A stretch of DNA of 64,000 bases from Hyphomicrobiales bacterium (lineage in GTDB: Bacteria; Pseudomonadota; Alphaproteobacteria; Rhizobiales; Rhizobiaceae), in the NCBI GenBank assembly GCA_900466475.1, contig UBMI01000021.1, positions 310,001 through 374,000 on the forward strand. The letters run 5' to 3'. The notes under the pieces were generated by a model. The model ran no database searches and was not told the origin of the DNA. It worked only from the letters and a program-made list of their open reading frames with translations. Both the position numbers and the translations under genes were made by a program. Positions within the stretch are counted from its first letter, which is position 1, and each line of letters begins with the position of its first letter. Of this stretch, positions 1 through 8,037 are shown in pieces.

Positions 1-824
1 TCCACTACTTCGATCTGACCGAGGATGTGCCGACCACCAATTTCATTATCGAGCTATCCAAGACTGCCCGCGGCCTGATGGCGCCGCAATGCGGTCTGGC
101 GCCCGGCTTCGTCGGTATCGTCGGCTCAAGCCTTGCCGATGGCTTTGATCGCTGCCGCTCGATCCGCATGCGTGTCGGCGCCCTGCCGCAGCACCCGACC
201 GGACTTCTGGGCTATGCCTTCAACTGGTCGCCGGAAGGCGTGGTCAATGAATATCTGAACGATTGCGAAGTCATCGAGGGCGGCGTGCGTAAGCTCGTCT
301 CGCCGATGGAATGGCACGAAACGATCTATGTCGGCGGCGTCAAGCTGGAGGCCTTCACCACCTCGGGCGGCCTCGGGACCATGTGCGACACCATGCTCGG
401 CAAGGTCGATAACCTCGATTACAAGACGATGCGTTATCCCGGCCATATGGAGCTGATGAACTTCTTCTTCCATGAGCTTTTGATGCGCGAGAAGCGCCAG
501 CTCGCCGGCGAAATCCTGACCAACGCAAAGCCGCCTGTCGATGACGACGTCGTCTACGTCCATGTCGCGGCCGAAGGCACGATCAACGGCTCCTTGCGCC
601 GGAAGGAATTTGTCCGCGCCTATTATCCGATCGAGATTGCAGGAGCCCGGCGTACCGCGATCGCCTGGACGACGTCGGCCTCTGTGGTTGCCGTCATCGA
701 AATGGTCCGCGACGGTCTGCTGCCGGCGAGCGGCTTCCTGCATCAGGAGCATATTCCGCTCGAGATGTTCCTGAAGACGCCGACCGGCAGCCTTTTCAAG
801 GCAGGTGCTACCAGCCGCGATTAG
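1..824 (+). CDS. Saccharopine dehydrogenase-like oxidoreductase (5' truncated)
   Basis: This is the C-terminal part of a protein resembling the saccharopine dehydrogenase / lysine-ketoglutarate reductase family, NAD(P)-dependent enzymes acting on amino-acid adducts. A GTG at 27 could be read as a start, but the frame stays open to base 3 and encodes HYFDLTEDV just before it, a stretch typical of the middle of this family. The gene therefore begins outside the window. About 273 residues are visible, so the N-terminal Rossmann domain, roughly 100-130 residues, is probably missing. The stop overlaps the stop region of the convergent LysR gene by 4 bp. Substrate cannot be told from this part; lysine degradation is the obvious guess. 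Confidence 0.75.
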   Translation, partial: HYFDLTEDVPTTNFIIELSKTARGLMAPQCGLAPGFVGIVGSSLADGFDRCRSIRMRVGALPQHPTGLLGYAFNWSPEGVVNEYLNDCEVIEGGVRKLVSPMEWHETIYVGGVKLEAFTTSGGLGTMCDTMLGKVDNLDYKTMRYPGHMELMNFFFHELLMREKRQLAGEILTNAKPPVDDDVVYVHVAAEGTINGSLRRKEFVRAYYPIEIAGARRTAIAWTTSASVVAVIEMVRDGLLPASGFLHQEHIPLEMFLKTPTGSLFKAGATSRD

Positions 825-1705
825 GTTTTCGCTTCTGAAAGCAACCAGCGCCGGAACGCCGCAACCGCCGGCCGTTCCAGCGCTGTGCCTGGATAGACGA
901 GATGGTAGGCAAGTTTGCTTGTCAGCCCCAGTGGAAACGGCGCGATGAGCCTTCCCTCGGCAAGTTCCTTCTCAATGAAGGAACGGCGCATCAGCGCCAC
1001 GCCGAAGCCTGACTTCATCGCCTCGAAGGCGCCATTGCCGTCGCTGAAGATCGGGCCGCGGGAGGCATCCACCTTGGTGGCGCCCGCCGCGGCCAGCCAG
1101 AGCTGCCAGTCGCGGCGGTAGACATCGTGAATGAGCTGGTATGCCGAAAGCTGATCGGGCGAGGGATTTTCGCCGAGGGTCGCAGCGATCGCCGGCGTGC
1201 AGACCGGCACCAGTTCGTCATCCACCAGCCGCTCGCTGATCAATCCCTCATAACCGCCAAGCCCGTGGCGGATGGCGAGATCGATCCCATCGCGCTCGAA
1301 ATCGAACATGCGATGGGACGCACTGATGCGGACATCGATATCAGGATGCATATCCTCGAAGCGCTGCAGGCGCGGTAAAAGCCAATGTGTCGCAAAACCT
1401 GCCGTACAGGTCAGCGCCAGCGCATTGCCCCGCCGCCGTGCGGTCAGCGATGCCGTCGCTTCGCGCACGAGCTGGAAGGCCGTGCGCAATGTCGCGAAAT
1501 AGTCCCGGCCTTCCGGCGTCAACAGAATCTGCCGCGTGCGCCGCTCGAACAGCGATACGCCGAGCGAGGCTTCGAGATCGCGGACCTGCAGGCTGACAGC
1601 GCCAGGCGTGACGCGCAGCTCGCGCGCCGCCTGCGTCATGCTCAGATGACGCGCCGTCGCCTCAAAGGCGCGCAGGGCCGACAATGACGGCAAAGGATCT
1701 GTCAT
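821..1705 (-). CDS. LysR-family transcriptional regulator (GcvA-like)
   Basis: A 294-residue LysR-type regulator. The N-terminal winged helix-turn-helix lies at about residues 8-65 (SMTQAARELRVTPGAVSLQV is the recognition region), followed by a periplasmic-binding-like effector domain to the end. The short linker and the phrase LSALRAFEATARHLS are typical of the GcvA branch, often regulators of amino-acid or beta-lactamase genes. It is convergent with the saccharopine dehydrogenase-like gene (4-bp overlap) and divergent from the EamA exporter, with a 141-bp intergenic region that could hold a shared operator. LysR proteins often control a divergent neighbour, so the exporter is the more likely target; this is inference. 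No effector can be predicted. Confidence 0.9.
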   Translation of the reverse strand: MTDPLPSLSALRAFEATARHLSMTQAARELRVTPGAVSLQVRDLEASLGVSLFERRTRQILLTPEGRDYFATLRTAFQLVREATASLTARRRGNALALTCTAGFATHWLLPRLQRFEDMHPDIDVRISASHRMFDFERDGIDLAIRHGLGGYEGLISERLVDDELVPVCTPAIAATLGENPSPDQLSAYQLIHDVYRRDWQLWLAAAGATKVDASRGPIFSDGNGAFEAMKSGFGVALMRRSFIEKELAEGRLIAPFPLGLTSKLAYHLVYPGTALERPAVAAFRRWLLSEAKT

Positions 1706-1846
1706 GCTTTAGCTCAGCTCAATCATGCGAGCAGAAATGCTCGTTTGTCAGGCGGTAAGGAATACTAATAAAAACCGGTAGATCTGGCAAATCCACGCAG
1801 GTGAGCCGGAGGAAACACTTTAGCAGAACTCGGCGAGGAGAGTGTC

Positions 1847-2767
1847 ATGTCCATCCAGAAGACCATGGGAGCCGCAGAATGGGCCATGCTGATCGTGCTG
1901 TCGCTTCTCTGGGGTGGCTCCTTCTTCTTCAACGGCATTCTCGTGAAGGCGCTGCCGCCGTTCACAATCGTGACCGGTCGTGTCCTGCTTGCCGCCATCG
2001 CCCTTAATCTGATCGTGCGCGCCATGGGCCATACCATGCCGCGTGACAGGCAGAGCTGGATCGCCTTTTTCGGCATGGGGCTTCTCAACAACATGATCCC
2101 CTTCTGTCTCATCGTCTGGGGCCAGACACATATTGCGAGCGGTCTTGCCTCGATCCTCAACGCCACGACACCACTCTTTGCCGTACTCGTTGCTCATGTT
2201 CTGACGGCGGATGAAAAGCTGACGGCAAACCGTCTGTTCGGCGTGATCGTCGGCTTTGCAGGCGTTGCTTACATGATCGGCTTTGACGCGTTGAAGGATC
2301 TCGGCTCGAACGTGCTTGCCCAACTCGCAGTTCTCGGTGCTGCCTTCTCCTATTCGCTGGCCGGCATCTGGGGACGGCGATTCCGCCGGATGGGCCTTGC
2401 GCCGCTTATTCCGGCCGCCGGGCAAGTGACGGCATCCACCGTTCTGATGCTGCCGATCGCGCTGATTGTCGACCAGCCCTGGACGCTCGCCATGCCCTCC
2501 GTCGAGACCTGGCTGGCGCTATCAGGTCTTGCGATCCTCTCGACGGCCGTGGCCTATGTGCTGTTCTTCCGCATACTGGCAACGGCAGGTGCCACCAATC
2601 TGATGCTGGTGACCTTCCTGATCCCCGTTAGCGCGATCCTGCTTGGCGCCGCAGCACTCGGTGAGCAGTTGCAGCTCAAACATCTGGTGGGCATGGCTTT
2701 GATCGCGGTCGGCCTTGCCGCAATCGATGGAAGGCTCGTCAATTTTGCAAGGAGACCGGCTGCTTGA
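1847..2767 (+). CDS. EamA / DMT-family permease
   Basis: An inner-membrane transporter of the drug/metabolite superfamily, 306 residues, the usual length for a protein with two EamA repeats and ten transmembrane helices. Hydrophobic segments run from about residue 12 (AMLIVLSLLWGGSFFFNGIL) to near the C-terminus, with the second repeat starting near residue 160 (AVLGAAFSYSLAGIWG). The start is supported by a GAGGAGAG ribosome-binding site just upstream. Members export amino acids or other metabolites; the substrate cannot be read from sequence. It is transcribed away from the LysR gene and may be its target. Confidence 0.9.
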   Translation: MSIQKTMGAAEWAMLIVLSLLWGGSFFFNGILVKALPPFTIVTGRVLLAAIALNLIVRAMGHTMPRDRQSWIAFFGMGLLNNMIPFCLIVWGQTHIASGLASILNATTPLFAVLVAHVLTADEKLTANRLFGVIVGFAGVAYMIGFDALKDLGSNVLAQLAVLGAAFSYSLAGIWGRRFRRMGLAPLIPAAGQVTASTVLMLPIALIVDQPWTLAMPSVETWLALSGLAILSTAVAYVLFFRILATAGATNLMLVTFLIPVSAILLGAAALGEQLQLKHLVGMALIAVGLAAIDGRLVNFARRPAA

Positions 2768-2775
2768 GGCGGACC

Positions 2776-2878
2776 TGAAGCGATTCAGGAAAAAGTGTGA
2801 GCGGCAGGTTTGCGCCCGGAACTGAGTGAAACAAGGGAGATAGAGCTTAGCCTTGTTTCGAAGAACAATAGGAATGCT
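2776..2878. repeat. RIME-like intergenic element with terminal hairpin
   Basis: The intergenic stretch between the EamA gene and hemW (convergent) carries a sequence of about 105 bp whose wording (GTGTGAGCGG, GCGCCCGGAACTG, GGGAGATAGAGC) resembles a short repeat I remember seeing scattered between genes in many Rhizobium and Agrobacterium genomes. Inside it, GAAACAAGG at 2828-2836 pairs perfectly with CCTTGTTTC at 2851-2859, a 9-bp stem with a 14-base loop, which could stop transcription from both sides. Assignment to the RIME class is from memory and not verified. Confidence 0.4.
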
Positions 2879-4081
2879 CTAGCAGGCGAGGTCCGCCACG
2901 ACGGAATCAAGGATCAGCATGCCTGCCGGCGTGCAGCGCAGGCGGGAATTGCCGATCCGCTCAATGAAGCCGTGTTCCAGTAAAAATTCCTCGCGTTTCG
3001 GATCGGGATCGCGGCCAGAAAGCTGCTGCCAGCGGGCAAGATCGACACCTTCCTTTAGGCGCAGTCCCATCAGCAGCAATTCATCGGCCTGCTCATCGAA
3101 ACCGAGGCGCTCGTGCTCGGTGATACCATGGCCGTCGCGTTCGACGAGGTCCAGCCAGGCTTCAGGCTTGCGCTCCGTAGCGGTTGCGACCTTCTCTGCG
3201 CCCCGCGACAGGCGACCATGCGCGCCAGGGCCAATGCCGGCATAGTCGCCATAGCGCCAGTAGGTGAGGTTATGGCGGCTCTCCGCACCCGGCCGGGCAT
3301 GATTGGACACTTCATAGGCCGGCAATCCTTCGCGCTCGGTGATCTCCTGCGTGGCTTCATAGAGAGCAGCGGACTGGTCCCCATCCGGCACGATCAGCTT
3401 TCCAGCCTTATGCAGCCCGTAGAAGGGCGTGCCTTCCTCGATGGTGAGCTGATAGAGCGAGAGATGGTCCACGGCATAGGAGATGGCTTCCTTGAGCTCG
3501 CGATCCCACTCCTCGACCGTCTGGTTCGGCCGCGCATAGATCAGGTCGAAAGACATACGCGGGAAGATGTCGCGCGCGAGCCTGATCGCTTTCAGCGCAT
3601 CGGCGACGTCATGCAGCCGCCCAAGGAATTTGAGGTCGCGATCATTCAGGGCCTGTACGCCGAGCGAGACACGGTTCACACCGGCGGCGCGGTAGCCACG
3701 GAATCGGTCTGCTTCGACGCTGGAAGGATTGGCCTCCATCGTGATCTCGATACCGTCAGGCACGTTCCAGTGCCGCGCAATGCCGTCGAGGATCGCATCG
3801 ACTGTTTCCGGCTTCATCAGCGACGGCGTGCCGCCGCCGAGGAAGATGCTGGTTACCGTCTTCGGCCCGCTCATCAGGCGGGCATTGGTGATCTCTTTCA
3901 GGAAAGCGGCGACATAGCGCTCCTGATCGACTGGCTGATGCCGGACATGGCTGTTGAAATCGCAATAGGGGCACTTCGCCGCGCAGAAAGGCCAATGCAC
4001 ATAGACCCCGAAACCGGGCTCGCCGGTATCGGGCAGAAGCTTTGCATCGCGCGTCAGCGCAGACGGTTCGATCATGTTCAA
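2879..4081 (-). CDS. hemW: Radical SAM heme chaperone HemW
   Basis: A 400-residue radical SAM protein of the HemN/HemW group. The cluster motif is Cys33-x3-Cys37-x2-Cys40 followed by Phe42; true HemN oxidases have a fourth cysteine at that place, so this is HemW, a heme-binding chaperone, rather than the anaerobic coproporphyrinogen oxidase it is often labelled. The GGGTPS loop and the HNxxYW-like stretch (RHNLTYWRYGDYAGIGPGAH) also fit. It is the last gene of a minus-strand set rph-VOC-rdgB-hemW, with only 8 bp between rdgB and its start. The rdgB-hemW linkage is widespread in proteobacteria. Confidence 0.93.
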   Translation of the reverse strand: MNMIEPSALTRDAKLLPDTGEPGFGVYVHWPFCAAKCPYCDFNSHVRHQPVDQERYVAAFLKEITNARLMSGPKTVTSIFLGGGTPSLMKPETVDAILDGIARHWNVPDGIEITMEANPSSVEADRFRGYRAAGVNRVSLGVQALNDRDLKFLGRLHDVADALKAIRLARDIFPRMSFDLIYARPNQTVEEWDRELKEAISYAVDHLSLYQLTIEEGTPFYGLHKAGKLIVPDGDQSAALYEATQEITEREGLPAYEVSNHARPGAESRHNLTYWRYGDYAGIGPGAHGRLSRGAEKVATATERKPEAWLDLVERDGHGITEHERLGFDEQADELLLMGLRLKEGVDLARWQQLSGRDPDPKREEFLLEHGFIERIGNSRLRCTPAGMLILDSVVADLAC

Positions 4082-4089
4082 GGCTCGGC

Positions 4090-4734
4090 CTATGCTTCCA
4101 GGCAGGTTTCGACGAAGAGCTTGAAGGCGCGGGCGCGATGCGAGAGAGCCTGCGGCTTGCCGATGTTCCAGCCGTGTTTTTCTTCCGCGCTCATCTCGCC
4201 GAAGGTCACATCGTAGTCCTCGGGCTGGAAGATCGGATCATAGCCGAAACCTTGCGTCCCGCGCGGGGGCCAGACGACTTTGCCTTCCACTTCGCCGCGG
4301 AAAAGCTCCGTGTGACCATCCGGCCATGCAAGGCAGAGCACGCTGACAAAACGGGCAGAGCGCTGCTCGGGCTTGGTGGCGCCGGCCTTTTCCAGTGCCT
4401 TTTCGACCTTCTCCATGGCCATGAAGAAATCGCGGGTGCCGTTGCCGGTTTCAGCCCAGTCGGCGGTATAGACGCCGGGATCGCCGCCAAGCGCATCGAC
4501 GACGAGGCCGGAATCGTCGGAAAGCGCCGGCATTCCGGAGGCTTGAGCCGAGGCAAGTGCCTTGATCGTGGCATTTTCCTCGAAGGTCGTCCCGGTTTCC
4601 TCGGGTTCGATGAAATTGAGTTCGGCGGCCGATTTGGCGGTGAAGCCGAGCGGCCCGATCAGATCCTGGATCTCGCGGATCTTGCCTTGGTTGTGGCTGG
4701 CGACGACAATAGTTTTGGTTTCGAGCTTACGCAT
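4090..4734 (-). CDS. rdgB: XTP/dITP diphosphatase (RdgB/HAM1 family)
   Basis: Hydrolyses non-canonical purine nucleoside triphosphates (dITP, XTP, ITP) to monophosphates and keeps them out of DNA and RNA. The 214-residue length is normal. The N-terminal nucleotide-binding motif SHNQGKIREI starts at residue 14, and the conserved acidic stretch SDDSGLVVDALGG with the general-base Asp lies in the middle; the C-terminal SHRARAF motif is present. It lies 9 bp downstream of the VOC gene and 8 bp upstream of hemW on the same strand, so co-transcription is very likely. Confidence 0.95.
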   Translation of the reverse strand: MRKLETKTIVVASHNQGKIREIQDLIGPLGFTAKSAAELNFIEPEETGTTFEENATIKALASAQASGMPALSDDSGLVVDALGGDPGVYTADWAETGNGTRDFFMAMEKVEKALEKAGATKPEQRSARFVSVLCLAWPDGHTELFRGEVEGKVVWPPRGTQGFGYDPIFQPEDYDVTFGEMSAEEKHGWNIGKPQALSHRARAFKLFVETCLEA

Positions 4735-4743
4735 AAAATATCC

Positions 4744-5160
4744 TTACCCCATGCCCCAGATTTTGGCCTCCGCGCATTCCAGGCTATTGCCTGAAGGGTC
4801 GCGGAAATAAATCGATCGGCCGCCCTGCGGCCATTGAACCTCGGATTCGATGCCGATGCCGGCAGCTTTCAGCTTTTGCACCATCGCATCGAGATTGTCT
4901 CCCGAAACCCTGAAGCAGGCATGGCCCCTTCCGATAGTGCCATGCGGCGGAACCTGCAGGCTGTCCGGTGCAGGCGGCTTCACCGTTTCCTCCGGGTTGA
5001 AGATCAGGAGCACGCCTGGTCCGCAGCGGAAGAACACATGACGGTTGCCAGACCGTGCGATCTTCTCAAGGCCCAGCACATCCTCGTAAAAGGCTTCTGT
5101 CGCATCGAGATCATTTGCGTAGAGCGCAGTTTCAAGAACGCCTTCGATGGGTTGTGCCAT
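4744..5160 (-). CDS. VOC-superfamily (glyoxalase/bleomycin-resistance-like) protein
   Basis: A 138-residue single-domain vicinal-oxygen-chelate protein with two beta-alpha-beta-beta-beta modules: the first begins at about residue 9 (LETALYANDLDATEAFYEDV), the second near residue 75 (GHACFRVSGDNLDAMVQKL) and ends in the SIYFRDPSGNSLECAEA metal-site strand with a likely Glu ligand. Family members bind a divalent metal and act as lyases, dioxygenases or drug-binding proteins; the reaction here is unknown. It sits between rph and rdgB on the same strand. Whether it contributes to RNA or nucleotide metabolism or is a passenger cannot be judged. Confidence 0.85.
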   Translation of the reverse strand: MAQPIEGVLETALYANDLDATEAFYEDVLGLEKIARSGNRHVFFRCGPGVLLIFNPEETVKPPAPDSLQVPPHGTIGRGHACFRVSGDNLDAMVQKLKAAGIGIESEVQWPQGGRSIYFRDPSGNSLECAEAKIWGMG

Positions 5161-5234
5161 TGCCCGCCCCTTTTGAGGCCTTGCCCCCGTAAGCAGGGAC
5201 GAGGAAATTCACTGGCGAGGCTTGAATGAAAGCC

Positions 5235-5951
5235 TCAGGCGATGGCTTGCTTCTGTAGGTCCACCAGCTCGGCAATGCCCGCCTTGGCGAGACCCATCAG
5301 CGAGGAGAACTCCTCTTCGCTGAAAGGCGTGCCTTCCGCCGTACCCTGGATCTCGACGATGCCGCCGGCGCCTGTCATGACGAAATTGGCGTCGGTCTCG
5401 GCCGAGGAATCCTCGAGATAGTCTAGGTCGATGACCGGCTGGTTGGCGAAGATGCCGCAGGAGATCGCCGCGACATGGTCCTTCAGCACGCGGTCGGCCT
5501 TGATCATGTTGCGGGTTTCCATCCAGCGCAGGCAATCGTAAAGCGCAATCCAGCCGCCGGTGATCGAGGCCGTGCGCGTGCCGCCGTCGGCCTGGATGAC
5601 GTCGCAGTCGAGCGTGATCTGCCGTTCGCCGAGGGCAGTAAGATCGACCACGGCACGCAGCGAGCGGCCGATCAGGCGCTGGATCTCTTGCGTGCGGCCG
5701 CCCTGTTTGCCGGCTGCGGCTTCGCGCTTCATTCGCTCGCCTGTCGCGCGCGGCAGCATGCCATACTCGGCTGTGACCCAGCCCTTGCCGGTGTTGCGCA
5801 GCCACGGCGGCGTCTTGTCTTCCAGGCTCGCTGTACAGAGTACGTGCGTATCGCCGAACTTTACCAGGCAGGAGCCTTCAGCATGCTTGGAAAAATTGCG
5901 CTCGAAGGAGACCTTGCGCATCTGGTCGGTTTTTCTGCCTGAAGGCCGCAT
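5235..5951 (-). CDS. rph: Ribonuclease PH
   Basis: Phosphorolytic 3'-5' exoribonuclease that trims tRNA 3' ends and takes part in rRNA maturation and decay. The reading frame extends to 6014, but the start at 5951 (MRPSGRKTDQMRKV) matches the family N-terminus and has a strong AGGAGAAGAG ribosome-binding site, giving 238 residues, the usual length. The conserved phosphate-site stretch GERQITLDCDVIQADGGTR and the C-terminal VEIQGTAEGTPFSE are intact. It heads the minus-strand set rph-VOC-rdgB-hemW and is divergent from hrcA across 177 bp, an arrangement common in alphaproteobacteria. Confidence 0.95.
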   Translation of the reverse strand: MRPSGRKTDQMRKVSFERNFSKHAEGSCLVKFGDTHVLCTASLEDKTPPWLRNTGKGWVTAEYGMLPRATGERMKREAAAGKQGGRTQEIQRLIGRSLRAVVDLTALGERQITLDCDVIQADGGTRTASITGGWIALYDCLRWMETRNMIKADRVLKDHVAAISCGIFANQPVIDLDYLEDSSAETDANFVMTGAGGIVEIQGTAEGTPFSEEEFSSLMGLAKAGIAELVDLQKQAIA

Positions 5952-6065
5952 TCTCTTCTCCTGAAACATGATGCCGAAAACGTGAGCGCTTTCAGGCAAT
6001 GTCTGTGCATGCATTGTATCGTCGCCCGCTTCTACGATTGGCTGCGTGCATTTGCAAATTCCCTT

Positions 6066-6093
6066 TTGCCACGGGGGGCAGATTGGCTATATT
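6066..6093 (+). promoter_or_regulatory. Candidate sigma-70-type promoter for hrcA
   Basis: TTGCCA at 6066-6071 and TATATT at 6088-6093 are separated by 16 bp and lie about 35 bp upstream of the hrcA start. I looked for a CIRCE inverted repeat (TTAGCACTC-N9-GAGTGCTAA) in the same intergenic region and saw none, so hrcA does not seem to repress itself from here. Confidence 0.4.
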
Positions 6094-6128
6094 TCCCTGA
6101 TATCATTCAGTGCGGGTGCGAAAAGTTC

Positions 6129-7217
6129 ATGAGCTACAGGTCGACATCAATTTCGGATGCCGTGGCTGCGCTGGATGAACGATCGAAGGAAATCTTCCGG
6201 CGCATCGTCGAAGGCTATCTGGAGCACGGCGAGCCGCTCGGCTCCCGCAATCTTTCGCGTCTTCTGCCGATGTCTCTGTCGCCTGCCTCCGTTCGCAATG
6301 TCATGAGCGATCTGGAAGAACTTGGTCTCATCTATTCGCCGCATGTCAGCGCCGGGCGCCTGCCGACCCAGATCGGGCTGCGCTTCTTCGTCGATGCCTT
6401 CATGCAGGTCGGTGACCTCTCGGCAGAAGAACGTGCCAGCATCGACCGCCAGGTGCGGGCCGGAAGCCGCGACAATCCGGTGGAATCGATGATGAATGAG
6501 GCGAGTCGCATGCTCTCGGGCATTTCGCGCGGCGCCGGCCTTGTCATCACCTCAAAGAGCGACCCGGTTCTGAAACATGTCGAGTTCATCCGCCTGGAAC
6601 CTACCAAGGCGCTGGCTGTTCTTGTCGGTGACCACGATCAGGTCGAAAACCGCATTATAGAACTGCCCGCAGGTGTTACCTCGTCGCAGCTCACCGAGGC
6701 TGCCAATTTCCTCAATGCACACATGACCGGGCAGACGCTGCCGGAATTGCGCTTGCAATTGAGCCGGCTGAAAGATGAAGTTCGCCATGAGCTCGACGCA
6801 CTGTCGCGCGACCTCGTGGAGCGCGGCGTCGCCGTGTGGGCCGGCAACTCGGACGAGACCAAGCCGGCACAGCTCATCATCCGCGGCCGAGCAAACCTGC
6901 TGGAAGGCGTAGGCGGCGCGGAAGACCTCGACCGGCTGCGCCTGCTATTCGATGATCTGGAGAAGAAGGACAGCTTGATCGAGCTCCTGAACCTTGCCGA
7001 AAGCGGGCCGGGCGTACGCATTTTCATCGGTTCGGAAAACAAGCTTTTCTCACTTTCCGGCTCCTCGCTCATTGTGGCGCCCTATCGCGATGACGACGAC
7101 CGCATCGTTGGCGCGGTAGGGGTGATCGGTCCCACGCGGCTCAATTATTCCCGCATCGTGCCGATGGTGGACTATACGGCGCAGCTCGTGTCGCGCCTTT
7201 CGCGCGGATCTCTCTGA
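6129..7217 (+). CDS. hrcA: Heat-inducible transcription repressor HrcA
   Basis: Repressor of class I heat-shock genes that binds CIRCE operators, typically at groESL. The frame is open from 5982, but the ATG at 6129 (MSYRSTSISDAVAALDERS) gives 362 residues and the normal family N-terminus; the preceding 49 codons are Cys- and Trp-rich and unlike any HrcA. The N-terminal winged helix (about residues 15-80, with PMSLSPASVRNVMSDLEELG) is followed by a GAF-like dimerisation domain ending in SRLSRGSL. It is followed by grpE after 111 bp on the same strand, the usual alphaproteobacterial pair. Confidence 0.95.
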   Translation: MSYRSTSISDAVAALDERSKEIFRRIVEGYLEHGEPLGSRNLSRLLPMSLSPASVRNVMSDLEELGLIYSPHVSAGRLPTQIGLRFFVDAFMQVGDLSAEERASIDRQVRAGSRDNPVESMMNEASRMLSGISRGAGLVITSKSDPVLKHVEFIRLEPTKALAVLVGDHDQVENRIIELPAGVTSSQLTEAANFLNAHMTGQTLPELRLQLSRLKDEVRHELDALSRDLVERGVAVWAGNSDETKPAQLIIRGRANLLEGVGGAEDLDRLRLLFDDLEKKDSLIELLNLAESGPGVRIFIGSENKLFSLSGSSLIVAPYRDDDDRIVGAVGVIGPTRLNYSRIVPMVDYTAQLVSRLSRGSL

Positions 7218-7263
7218 TCCCTTGCGCAAAACAGGCGGAATTTTAGCTTCTTCGTAACGCAGA

Positions 7264-7292
7264 CTTGATTTTTTCCGGCCAAACATCGATAT
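7264..7292 (+). promoter_or_regulatory. Candidate RpoH (sigma-32) promoter for grpE
   Basis: CTTGAT at 7264-7269 and CGATAT at 7287-7292 with a 17-bp spacer, 36 bp upstream of the grpE ATG. This is close to the alphaproteobacterial RpoH pattern (CTTGAA, 16-17 bp, CTATAT) as I know it. The position in front of a heat-shock cochaperone supports it. Confidence 0.5.
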
Positions 7293-7328
7293 CGGGCGCA
7301 TCTGAGAATACATGAACCGGAGACCGTC

Positions 7329-7964
7329 ATGACTGATGAAACGACGAAGAACGGACCTGACGCGGCTGCGGCGGAAGCCACAGCCGACGCCGCCGCAAAC
7401 GTCGAGAATGAAGCCGTGAAGGAAGCAGCCACAGGCGAACCGGATGCGCTTGAGCTTCTGAAGGCCGAGAATACGGAACTGCGCGACCGCTACCTGCGGC
7501 TCGCTGCCGAAATGGATAATCTGCGCCGCCGCACGGAGCGCGAGGTTAAGGACGCCAAGTCCTATTCCGTCGCAGGCTTCGCCCGCGACATGCTGGCCGT
7601 CTCGGACAATCTGCGCCGTGCGATCGATGCCATTCCGCCGGAAGCCAGGGCTGCCGCCGACGCTGGCCTGATGACATTGATCGAAGGTGTCGAGATGACC
7701 GAGCGCTCCATGCTGTCGGCTCTCGAGCGCCACGGCGTTCGCAAGCTGGAGCCGGTCGGCCAGAAGTTCGACCCGAACTTCCATCAGGCGATGTTCGAAG
7801 TGCCGAATACCGAAGTGCCGAACAATACGGTGGTACAGGTCGTACAGGCCGGTTTCAGCATTGGTGAACGCGTCTTGCGCCCGGCCATGGTCGGCGTCGC
7901 CAAGGGTGGTCCGAAACTCGTCGAAGCCGAGGCCAACTCGGTGCTGGACGAGAAGGACGCCTGA
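7329..7964 (+). CDS. grpE: Nucleotide exchange factor GrpE
   Basis: Cochaperone that releases ADP from DnaK. The 211 residues comprise an acidic, Ala-rich disordered N-terminus (to about residue 40), a long coiled coil with LRDRYLRLAAEMDNLRRRTE, and the C-terminal beta domain with the family signature running through FDPNFHQAMFEVPN to VLRPAMVGVAKGG. The start has a CGGAG ribosome-binding site. It lies downstream of hrcA, has its own RpoH-like promoter and is closed by a strong terminator. dnaK and dnaJ are not in the window. Confidence 0.96.
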   Translation: MTDETTKNGPDAAAAEATADAAANVENEAVKEAATGEPDALELLKAENTELRDRYLRLAAEMDNLRRRTEREVKDAKSYSVAGFARDMLAVSDNLRRAIDAIPPEARAAADAGLMTLIEGVEMTERSMLSALERHGVRKLEPVGQKFDPNFHQAMFEVPNTEVPNNTVVQVVQAGFSIGERVLRPAMVGVAKGGPKLVEAEANSVLDEKDA

Positions 7965-7988
7965 GACAGCAAGAATGCCTGACAATTG

Positions 7989-8014
7989 AAAAAGGCCGCG
8001 TCAGCGGCCTTTTT
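7989..8014 (+). terminator. Intrinsic terminator after grpE
   Basis: AAAAAGGCCGC at 7989-7999 pairs with GCGGCCTTTTT at 8004-8014 around a 4-base loop, followed by GGTTTTTG. The stem has A and T tracts on both sides, so it can also end transcription of the convergent nucleoside hydrolase gene. Confidence 0.85.
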
Positions 8015-8037
8015 GGTTTTTGTATCACCCTTGCGAA

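Noticed and set aside
5952..6128. CIRCE operator between rph and hrcA
   Set aside because: No TTAGCACTC-N9-GAGTGCTAA inverted repeat is present.
5982..6128. N-terminal extension of HrcA (49 extra codons)
   Set aside because: Sequence is Cys/Trp-rich, unlike HrcA, and covers the probable promoter; the ATG at 6129 fits the family.
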